Shown: piece after piece, positions 21,519 to 31,000 of the stretch
How the letters are laid out: each line of letters begins with the position of its first letter
How positions within the stretch are numbered: position 1 is the first letter of the stretch
Origin: Phoronis australis
Taxonomy: Eukaryota > Phoronida > Phoronidae
Reading direction: 5' to 3'
Assembly: GCA_002633005.1 (NCBI GenBank)
Contig: NMRA01000129.1
Coordinates: forward strand, 28,133 to 92,132
DNA: 64,000 bases
The notes under the pieces: model-generated
Told to the model about the DNA's origin: nothing
The model's database searches: none
The model's input: the letters and a program-made list of their open reading frames with translations, nothing else
Position numbers and translations under genes: made by a program

Positions 21519-22445
21519 TCACAGTTGTGCTGACGATGTATCACTCCGTGAGATTGCCGGCGAGAGTAGGTCTGCCTCAGGTTTCGCCTCAACACCCAAG
21601 CCAGATTTTGTTTGAACAGCAGGGTCTGAGAGGTCGACTGTTTTCTTGGCGATAAGCGCTCCCCCTCGCGGAGCGCGTGTATTGATTGTCCGGTAGCAAA
21701 TAAAGCACGAAGCAACACCAAGTAGAAGTTCGCTCATCGCTAGGAAAATTATGGCAATATATAAGCCGAGATATCCGGCCCAAACACAACCGTTGATGAA
21801 AAGTATGACAGACATCACAGTGGCACAGATTGATGCCGACATATGTGCGACAATCATCGAACTCAGTCGCTCGTTGGCGGCTTTATTTCCCAATATGCCA
21901 GCAACCACGAACGATATTGGGCACCAGATATCTATAATTGCTCGTGATACAAACGCACCACGTGATGTGTACCAGCGCGAATTCCCCATCCTCGCTTGAT
22001 TGTATAATATCATAGATGCGACTCCACACAACACACATATAAGTCCCACGATGAATTGCGAGACAGCGAGAGATCTAGCAATTGCAACAGGGAAGTTTTC
22101 AACTTGATCTCTATCAGCCACAGTGACACTTGAGAGGCAGTTTGTCGTTTCCGGTTTTAAGCACAGCTCATGCGGCTGAGTGGTTCGTTGAATATCAAGC
22201 ACAGTGGAAGCACATGAGTTTTGACTGAATTTAGGGTCACAGTCACTGGGCTGCAAAGCTATGCTCTCGCTGCCAGGTAGTTCTGACTTATGCTCAGAAG
22301 GTTTTGACATGACACGAGATAATTTTGTCTGTACATTTGCACCGGAATCTGAAACACGGGAGAAGAAAATGTCGGTAACCTCCAAAGACTTTCTCATCAT
22401 ATTCTGCGTTAGTGCGGAGAACTGCTTCCCCAGAGGAGTCTCCAT
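21519..22445 (-). CDS. MS4A/CD20-like four-transmembrane protein
   Basis: A 308-residue protein starting at the ATG at 22445 (METPLGKQF). Residues 1-120 are hydrophilic and Ser/Thr-rich. Four hydrophobic helices follow at about 128-148, 170-186, 197-217 and 228-251, ending in a Gly-rich CFICYRTI-type exit and a charged tail with SGLGVEAKPEAD. Helix spacing, the short first loop and the SLAVSQFIVGLICVLCGVASMI entry into helix 1 fit the membrane-spanning 4-domain A family of plasma-membrane tetraspans. I preferred this start over the in-frame ATG at 22793: the extra 116 codons are basic and low in family signal, and their far end overlaps the terminal repeat of a transposon that starts at 22718. 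No intron is evident; an upstream non-coding exon cannot be excluded. Confidence 0.7.
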   Translation of the reverse strand: METPLGKQFSALTQNMMRKSLEVTDIFFSRVSDSGANVQTKLSRVMSKPSEHKSELPGSESIALQPSDCDPKFSQNSCASTVLDIQRTTQPHELCLKPETTNCLSSVTVADRDQVENFPVAIARSLAVSQFIVGLICVLCGVASMILYNQARMGNSRWYTSRGAFVSRAIIDIWCPISFVVAGILGNKAANERLSSMIVAHMSASICATVMSVILFINGCVWAGYLGLYIAIIFLAMSELLLGVASCFICYRTINTRAPRGGALIAKKTVDLSDPAVQTKSGLGVEAKPEADLLSPAISRSDTSSAQL

Positions 22446-23660
22446 GAAAACCAGATTTGTCGAGAAAATGTATTTACAGTGAAGACCTGGTAGTCCAGCC
22501 TTGTTTTCAATTAGAAAAGTGCTTCGAAGCGCTTCGCGCGATTGTGCTATTGAACGACGCGCTCGCGGAAAGCGCCTTCGTTTTTGGCGAGCGCTTTCCA
22601 GAAGTTCAAGTTTACTTGGTACCAATATGGTACTTGTAGGTGACGGGAACAGGCCGTAGACCGAACAATCTAGATAAAACGTATTTTGCAGCGTCTCGGT
22701 CTGCGACTGTACCTTCCTTAAAGGAGAATGCCACCCAAAAAACAACCTAGTTCGTATCAAATTAGATCGAGTAGTTCCACTCGATATCAGCAAGTACAGC
22801 TCTGTTACCCCGCGACACCTGACGGCAGGCGGAAGTGTTGAAATTTACTAATGATGCCAGAGGTTCGAATGCATTCTTTTCAGCAGTTCATAAAACTGGT
22901 GTCAGCTAATCGCTTGAATTCATCGTTTTACTCAGATAAATCATCAAATTTCGATGTAAAACCCTTACAAATACATCGAGTTATTGAAAAAAACGTGTTA
23001 TTTCATTTCGCTGCTACGGATATTTAGGTACTTAAACGTACCATAACCTATAAAGTTCGGTAGGCCAATTTACCAAGGTCGGTTGCGGAAGTTTGGGTCT
23101 GTTTGGTGATGAATGGCAAATCATTCGTCCTAAAAATACAGACAGGAGAACATAGCTCTGTGTCGTAATTTTAGACTTGCGATTTTTTCAGTTCTAAACA
23201 AAGAAAACGCTTGTTATCCCGCCAGTGTCTCGGAACATGAGGCCCATCGCGGCCGACTGAAGACAAAACAAACAGAACCGTCACGGCAAAAGTTGTACAA
23301 TAACAATGGTTCGAATAATGTATATGAATATCTTTATAAAGATTCCCCTGACCATAGGATATAAATCGAGTTATTGTTTCACAACAGCTCTCTGTCAGCA
23401 AACACTGAATTATGCGCTCACACGGCTTCGGTGCCCGGGCAGTTAGTTTATTGCTTCTAAAGCCGGAAACGCAGTGATTTATTCATTGCAGGCTTCTCAA
23501 AACATTTGCACTCACCAACACTCCAACGCATTATAAATTGTATCTAATGAGACAGACTTTGACACTTTGTTTCAGTTTTATATAAGCATTCGGTTGGTTT
23601 GGGTGAGACTAATTCATTACTGAAACAGAACGCACAATATAATAAACGTCGACGTGATAA

Positions 23661-24002
23661 CTGGCAATCGATCCCGACTTAGACGAGAGCTCATACGACG
23701 AAGACTTCACATTTCGATCGTTAGGTTTCACAGGCTATCAGTTCGAACCGGATTACATTGATCAAGAAAAAATAGAGAGGTTACGTGAACGTGCACAGAC
23801 AACGGAACATATGGATAGTTCCGAAAACCGTTTGAATGACTTGTCATGGTGTCAGTGAGCTACGTGCACGATTATGGAAACGACTGACGCTTGCGTTTGC
23901 TGCCACGAAATTCCGCAAGTGAAACGCCTTCTTGGAGAAGCGCAGATGTGTCTCACGGACCATCCTGATTTTGCACCACATCTAAACAGAGGTGTGCGGT
24001 AG
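23661..24002 (+). pseudogene. Degenerate P2X7 C-terminal (ballast-like) zinc-binding domain
   Basis: The frame reads an acidic lead-in (DLDESSYDED), LGFTGYQFEP, RLRERAQ, then a Cys-rich block: W-C, a TGA stop at 23856-23858, ATC, a Met-x-Thr, CVCC with HEI, and MCLTDHPDF. The order W-C-x-C-x-x-C-x-x-M-x-T-x3-C-x-C-C-x-E and C-(I/L)-T-x-H-P-x-F is that of the domain at the end of P2X7 receptors. The same module is found as a stand-alone or transposon-associated domain in many invertebrates. The TGA sits where a zinc-binding Cys (TGC/TGT) is expected, and the later Cys of the C-L-N motif is replaced by His. There is no channel domain, and the copy is inactive. Confidence 0.6.
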
Positions 24003-24209
24003 GGCTGAGAAAAAGAACTGGCGAAAACATTCTACACCCAAAGGACCAAACAGAAGCCTCACGAACGAGTCGGTCATCACACAGGTGATATATAAATTTA
24101 TGTTCTCACGCCTTGATTTACTTGTAATTGTTTTCATGGCCAACTACAATTCTCCATAATCAAATTTAAAACTGATTTTAACTGATGTCAAAACAACCGA
24201 TCCGACGAA

Positions 24210-24557
24210 ATGCAGGCCCGACTGACAGACACGGAGAAGTTTCGCGGCCTCATACTTGGTATTACTGAACTTTTCATTCTTCACTACCGCGAGCCACTTC
24301 CGAAGCTTCATGGACTCTCGAGTAAACCGAAAAATCTATATACTCGCTTCCCTCGCAGCTTCATACATGTAGTTCGCACCAGCGGGAACGATGCACTACA
24401 CCATAGCGGCCCTCACTCTGCAGAAGAACCACTGACGACGCTGCGTCGTTTCTCACCTTTCTCACTAGTTAACACGACACCTCTCGGCGAGGTAAGATCT
24501 ACCGTATACGAGGTGACGTGGATAAAGACCGATTACGACGGTAAAAAAGACTATTAG
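24210..24557 (+). other. Unassigned open frame inside the TTAA element
   Basis: A frame of 115 codons with an ATG at 24210. It has no recognisable domain. Because it lies wholly between the inverted ends of the element, it is more likely element sequence than a host gene. Confidence 0.25.
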
Positions 24558-24786
24558 TAATTAAATCGGGTGATATTCTCCTTTAAAGTCTACCAAAAAG
24601 AGTTTGACCGATGCAGATTTCACAGGATTTTGGGTTCTTGAAACATGTTTGCAGCATCGCCACCACTTCGAGGCAAATAAACTCGCAAAAGTAATTGATC
24701 GGTCTCACCCACTAACTCGTGATATGGCAGTGTGCGATAAGCCTTTCACCGCGAGAACTCTAGACAGCTGCTAGCAAGTACGCGTA

Positions 24787-25474
24787 ATAGCGGATTTGCA
24801 GCGCAAACGAACTACGCATTGCGCATGTGCGAGTTACTTCCTGCGCGAAGGCTCATGGGATAGCTTGTTGTCAGGCCGTGTCTTGAGCAGCCTGGATAGT
24901 GTGTGCATTTGGAGTGATTTGCAAACTAAAAACCATGTTTCATTTTTTTTTGCTTTATAATACCAAGCAAGTCCTCTCTCTCGTTTGTAAACACAGCGTA
25001 GCTATGATCAGTGACCGTGTGACCGAGGGCACGACTGTCGTCATGTTCAGTATTGGGGCTATCGGCGTTGTTTTCCGTCCTCCGGTTTTAGACAAGTTGA
25101 GAGTTCTTGGGTTGCTTAACTGTTGTAGCTGAAGTAACGAAATGAGTACAGAAAGCGAATGGAAGTATTGTAGCCCCTAGATGGCCCCGCGTTGGTTTGA
25201 ATGCGCTAAATCTCCCCTTACTCCCAGCTCTCCTAATGTTGTTTATCCATTTTTCACGAAATTCTTGGTTTGCAGGGAACTCATAAAAATTCAGATTTTT
25301 ATCTCTCTTGTTTTTGAAGCAGCCAGGAACACAACAAGTGTATTCGCCGTAAGTTTTCTTCGCGCTCATACCGCTTATTATGCTTGTTACTATGGCCGCT
25401 TTCGGAATCCTGACCACAGCACCCACAATGCACCATTTTAACCTAATTTCAATATGGCGTCGCTGCAAATCCGC
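24787..25474 (-). mobile_element. 688-bp TIR element carrying a THAP domain
   Basis: The ends are inverted copies of TAATAGCGGATTTGCAGCG, identical over 19 bp (24787-24805 and 25456-25474). The reverse strand between them encodes a THAP-domain start from ATG 25369. It has no room for a transposase, so it is a deletion derivative or a captured THAP exon. The target duplication is not clear. Confidence 0.6.
25088..25369 (-). pseudogene. THAP-domain coding segment in TIR element
   Basis: From the ATG at 25369 the protein reads a short lead-in, CCVPGCFKNKRDKNLNFYEFP, an invariant-type Trp in REKWINNIRR, FKPT and then FCTHF. The C-x4-C, NFYEFP, W and C-x2-H features match the THAP zinc-finger DNA-binding domain. 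An insertion of about ten residues between FKPT and FCTHF breaks the usual spacing, and the AVPTIF ending is not found. It stops at 25088. Confidence 0.55.
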
Positions 25475-25544
25475 TATTAGTCGCATAATTCAGTGTATTA
25501 GTGGTGATTTTCCGGTCCCGCTTCTCCTCCGTCACGCATGACGG

Positions 25545-25895
25545 CTCCAATGAATGAAGGGGAAGGGAGAGAGGGTAACAGGAACGTCACACAAACAAGT
25601 GTAAAGTGCGGCGAGACCCTGTTAGTTGCTTATTCAAAACAGGTTTCTCAGATGCAATCAAAGGGGACTCTAACATTTTCAATCGCAGCACATCGTGCTC
25701 TACGAACCGAATTGACGTGTTTTCCACAATTCCTTGACGTCGGGGGATTTAACATTAGTGACATTGCAGAAAATGTTCTTGGATGGCACTATTTTGAAGA
25801 TGCATCGATATCCGACGGAAAAACTGCAAATCATTTGACCAATGTAACATTGCTTGACATTTGAACGAAGATATTCGTTCATAGGGTGAATGTGA
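25545..25895 (-). pseudogene. Penelope-like element fragment, inverted copy
   Basis: The reverse strand aligns with 15250-15490 plus 16490-16597 without the 989-bp insertion. Frame pieces read HPMNEYLRSNVKQCYIGQ and, after a frame change, the MHLQN/GAIQ region. The intact junction TTAGAGTCCCC here proves the insertion at the other copy. Confidence 0.55.
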
Positions 25896-26683
25896 AAGTG
25901 TGTATAAATTGTGGTTGAATTGAGATTTTTGTTCACAAGGCTCATGAAATGACCACTGGCGTTAATCATAATTAAAAAGAGCGGAATAAGCAATTTTGAC
26001 TTAGAAAACTATTGTAGTCATGTTTATCGCTAATTGGTTTAAAAATCTAAAAAGGGTTCCTGGCGGCAAGTAGTATCGTTCGAAAGAGAAAAAACATACA
26101 TTCAAATGCAAAACTATACAATTAGACATTAAAAACTTAGAAAAATATTGACAACCCAACATCGATTTCGAACATTTTGAGAGCTTTAGATGATGATATG
26201 TGAGCCTGATTTCTCCAGTTTCTCTCACCTTTAATTCCACCCCACTCCTGTCCCTCAATACCATTGACTAATCTGATATGACCAACGGCCACTCCTTAAA
26301 CCATGCGAGGAAGTGCAGTGCTTCAAGACTGTTGAAAGAATGGAAGATTATATTTTTCATGACCACCTTTATAAAGAAAGACTACCGTATATGCGCACAT
26401 TTAGACAATACAAGCGAAACAGCCAAGGCCCGGGATTTAATCTCCAAACTTAAAATCGAAATTGCTTAAACATTTTCCATTCTACCCTTACGTAATTTGT
26501 GTTAACAAGGTAGGTACTAATATGGTTCACACAGGTGAGTGTCAAAGTTAGTACTTGATGATCCATAGACTTAAGCCATGAACGTCAAAGTAATTAAATT
26601 TATAAATTTCGAATGAAAACTCGATGCTGGGGTCATAAAGTGCAAACTAAGGTTAGACAGTCATTCAGGTAAACCATACGGTA
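25896..26683. other. Intergenic, no gene seen
   Basis: AT-rich sequence. The forward frame at 26278-26469 and the reverse frame at 26001-26264 show no family features. Confidence 0.35.
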
Positions 26684-26951
26684 CATGTGCGCAGCCAGAT
26701 AAAATATAGGGGGGGCTCGAATGTTTCGGTATGTGTACCTTTTACTGAAAAAAGAAAACGGGAACTAAAAAGTAAACGGGGTACTAAATTCAGACCTACG
26801 AGCTGTGCATTCGCGCCGAATTCCTGTGGACTTTTGTCTCGTTTGCTGGGACTTTTTGTTTCTCTGAGGCGGACCTTTTTGCCCTTTTGCCCACTTCGCC
26901 AAATGAAGGGGGCTCCTTCGAGTCTCCCCAGCCCCCCTGTGTGCGCGCATG
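26684..26951 (+). mobile_element. Family D MITE, copy 2
   Basis: Starts CATGTGCGCAGCC and ends GTGTGCGCGCATG. Shared interior blocks with the copy at 58563-58807 are GGGGGCTCGAA, GTGGACTTTTGTCTC, TTGTTTCTC.GAGGCGGACC and TTTTTGCCCAC. The overlapping frames on both strands are repeat-derived. Confidence 0.65.
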
Positions 26952-28022
26952 CAGTACTTTAGCACTGAACAATGGGCACAGCTTGATTTCATATTTGAAC
27001 AGAGCCGAAATTTTCAAAAAATCGAATTCGAGTTCGAGAACTAAAATTAGACTCCGAGCCGGAGCAAGTAAACTTGAAGCTCGACTTTCTGACTACAACA
27101 CGGTAGGAGCTGACGTTCTTCTTTAACATGAACTATTTAAAACGGCTACAAACCCAGCTTCGATCGCTACCTAAAACCTTTGTTTAGCGTTATGAAATAG
27201 GTCTCAAATTATTCCTTAATGAAATTAGAGGTCATTCCAGGTCATCCAATGAATTGACATTTCGCTACAGCTTGATACAACTGGTCTGGACACTGGGGGT
27301 CATTTTATGAACTTAGAACGGTCTCCAGGAGCAACAAACTGTCAGTTCTTTAGGCACCTTGAGTAAGGAACAAGTTGAGGCCAATATTAAATATGTGGGT
27401 GTTCCAAATCAAGAGCTCGCGTGACCGAACAGTGCCCTCTGTCGCTTTCAATGAAAAGTAACAAGAATGGACAACTGATACAAACACATTCTTACAGTCA
27501 TAAAAAGGGGTAGACCCTTCCGTCTGAAGGAGGGTATACATGTAGGTGCATGGGAATATTTGCGAAATAACTGCGCAAAAATTAATGTTGACAATTTCAG
27601 ATAGAGGCGCAGAAGGGCCTAAATATGCACATACATGTATACCGTACAGGAACAATGGGAAATAACATAACAAGAAGGTCGTCGGCTCCTAGTCAATTTC
27701 TGGGTCTGAGTCAAGGTTCGAGTACAGATTGAGGAGCAAAGAGCCCATAAATTAATACAAACGTTATGTTTGTAGACGGAAAACAATGAATTTTAAAATA
27801 ACAAGCATTGTGCAAATTAATTGTAAAATACAGGAAAACTGGCATCGTATGGTCACCGGGAAAGACTCGGTAGGATTCTTTGGAAGCATCAGGTTGAGTA
27901 TCTTAAAGGACTCGGATCAATCTGGCCTTACAGACTCTGGAGGCTTCAAGAATCGCTGGAGTCTCTTAAAGGCATTACATTAGGCACCGTGCCTGTAGTC
28001 CTTTTAAGGCTAACTAGGACTT
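26952..28022. other. 3' flank of DIPK2A-like gene; no other gene seen
   Basis: Intergenic AT-rich DNA. The 3' UTR of the leftward kinase-like gene should start at 28022. Confidence 0.35.
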
Positions 28023-31000
28023 CTATTCTTCTGTCAGTGTTCGTAATTGACCCAAAGTATCCATCAACTTTTTTACAACCTCAATACGAGTACTCGTCTT
28101 TTCAGGCTTGGCACACTCTCGGAGAAGACGCTCTAGCGGCCACTTGTCAGATACGTACTTCGGTATGTCATGAAGAAGTCCCCCGTCGTAACCAGGAAGT
28201 TGGGCGTAAGGGGAAATTAAGTTACGGCACGCGGCGTAGTAGTTGTGGTCGACATACAGTCGAGAACACATGAGATCTACTCTGAAGGTGAGACAGTTTC
28301 GTTCGCAATCATCGAACTTGCTCTGCGCCGAAACGTTCCAGTTGTCTGGCTTGGCTAAAATAAAAAACCCAAAAATACGGGTTAACGTAATTACAGACGT
28401 TCTCCAAGGAGCGAGACCACGAAGCTGGAATCGAAAGTGTACACGAAAACTTGGTAGGTTTGCCCAGGAACCGTGCGCTGAAGCACTGACCGAGATCTTT
28501 CTTTCGAGTCAAATATCCACTATATAATTTTGATGTAGGTCCCCAAATCTTTGTGACGTTAAGAACTGAGGGCATTTAACTGTTGCCGGCAAACATTTTC
28601 GCCGTGACTTCCACTAGGGTGGGCGGCCAAACGTCAAAAACAAACAAAACAAAAAATCGCAATCATACGGGAGGATTTAAAAGAGCTGCCTTTTAATTTC
28701 CTTTGGTCACAAATCAGTCATTATTCCAGTAACACGTCACGGGTAAACAATACTGTTTCCGGGGTTGCAATGCTCAGTTAGGACTTTTCCAACGTCAACG
28801 AAAAGTTGCCGGTTTTGTCGTGGCTCATCAGTATCTATTAAGGGCCAGTATCAACAAAGCGCATTTGAAATATGAAATCGGATCTCACAGCATCTTGAAC
28901 CCGGATCCTAAGGCCTTGCGAAGAAAAAAGGTCATACATAACTGTTTGGTTTCTGCCGAGATCAGTAAACACAGCGAATTTCAGGAAGATTCGAAGGATA
29001 AGGGAGTTTTACTCTGAAACCCGCCATTTGAAGATTGTGTGTGCAACAGACACCAGTTTCATTGTACACAATCAAAAACTTTCGTAAATAATGTCAAATA
29101 ACTCAAAAGAAAGAAACGACAGCGGCCGAAATCCGAAATATACGATCAACATGTCCATTCAACAACGAAGTGCGGTTAAATACGATTGACAAAATTTTGC
29201 TTGTCTTATTCAATTGAAGACAACACAATAGCGGCCATAGCCGCATTCTTGAATTTAAAGCTCATATGAAACGACTACAAGAAAATATTTACAAATTGCC
29301 ATCTTTATTCAAGACCATGTGCTTTGGGCAAAGGGATGCCTCGACAAAATGGCAGCCATATTCGCCATCTTGTTACAGATGAATATGAGGTCTCGCAAAA
29401 CAGTCAGTAGTACACGTGTGGTTCTAATGTAGGAGCCAATTTCGAGTGCAGTGCAATAACAATATGGGTTTTAGAAGCGATCAAGAGCAATTGAATCATT
29501 AAAGTGAACGCTATTCTTGCAATCTTGGATCTGATCACTCAGAACTTACAGCTTTTGTGTAAATCTCATATTAATCAAATAAGAAATGCTACCAGTAGCG
29601 TACTGACAAACACAATTCCTCACAAATGGCACTGGTAGAAAACATACTTGGCAATTTTTTTCGCCAAGTAAAGAACTAGAACTGATATTGTGGTAGGAAA
29701 AACGAAAGTGAGGTAACTATTCCTAAACAAGGCGAGAAGATAGTCTTCTTGTATGTATTATTCTCCATGTACCGGTACTTACAATTCTTAATCTCAGTCT
29801 TATCCACCACAACGATGTCCTCGGCATCAACAATGACTAAAGTGCCGTCCTCTTGTACGGCTAGGTTATCATAGTTCAGGTCTGTCCAGTACAGAGCAAA
29901 GTCTTCATCCTTGTTAGTCAGATCATTGGCAATCTTCATGATTTGCCAGGCTAAGTTCACCTGGAATGAATGCACTTGACTTTACACTTTTTTCCAGTGC
30001 GACGAGTTGTAGCACTACTTCTGTAGGTGGTGCTATGGCAGAGAGCAACTTCACTATGCAGCAGACACATGAGCAGTACAGGGCTATCAAGGGGAATACA
30101 TGTACATGTACGTCAAATTTGAACCCAATCAAAATCCAAATAATCGTAATGAGTATTCACAGCTGGTATGCACCCAGCCTTTAATTTTTACTACATAGCC
30201 TTAAAAGCCGAAGCGGTTCGGTGAAAGAACACAAAATACAGACTTTACCAGTAGTGTACTGGACTTCAAGAGCAAGTCCTAGAACAAACAATCTTTGGTA
30301 AATTTCTAGAATAACTGAGTTTAAATTGGCATCAGTATAAACCCGAACATTTGCACGAAACAATACCTAATCTATTGCGTACATGTATTTGTGGGCATCT
30401 GAAAACACTGATTGTCCTTTCTTAGGCTGCTTAAGTCTCATTATTAAGTCAATTTTGGCTTTGATACAAATCGAGAGTGAACTCTACGTTGAATTCTCAA
30501 TATTATTGAAAATAAGTAGGGATCATTTCAAGCAACGCCACATATTTAAAGATTAAGTCCCTAATTATTACGACTCGATTAAGGCTTAGTTTTTAGTCAA
30601 TTGCAAAATGTCATAAGTCAAAGAAGAGCTCATAATCAAGACAAGATGACAGAAAAATATAACATAATGTGCCTAAAGAAAGAAACAAATACGCAAAAGA
30701 TTTCGGGAACTTAGCTGAGTCCGTATTTGGGAGTGGTTCATACCACCGGGCACTGTAGTCTAAACAGATTCAGTGCCCAATTAACTGCAAGTTTTTGCAA
30801 ATTTAATCCAGTTACAAAACTCCCTTTTTCTCAATTTATCTGGGATAACTTGCTCTAATGCAGGTTTTTTGAAAGCGAAATATACTTTAGCACCTAATTT
30901 AGAATATTAATGTTTGAAAACTATCAAGATTTAGTGTCACCTCTTCCACAAATCGACGAATAGGGTACCACGGGAAGCATTTCGCAGTCACACTAGCCCA

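Larger units (their letters stand above)
22718..24586 (+). mobile_element. TIR element with TTAA ends carrying a P2X7-ballast-like domain
   Basis: The ends TTAAAGGAGAATGCCACCC (22718-22736) and GGGTGATATTCTCCTTTAA (24568-24586) are inverted repeats matching at 17 of 19 positions. Each is bordered by TTAA, the target used by piggyBac-type transposons, although the usual CCC start of such ends is not present. It encloses the broken zinc-domain frame at 23661-24002 and an unassigned frame at 24210-24557. No piggyBac transposase is visible. Confidence 0.5.

Noticed and set aside
22446..22793. N-terminal extension of the MS4A-like protein
   Set aside because: 116 extra codons that are basic and unlike the family, and whose far end overlaps the terminal repeat of the TTAA element starting at 22718.
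27989..28527. Forward frames of 94 codons
   Set aside because: Antisense of the last exon of the DIPK2A-like gene.
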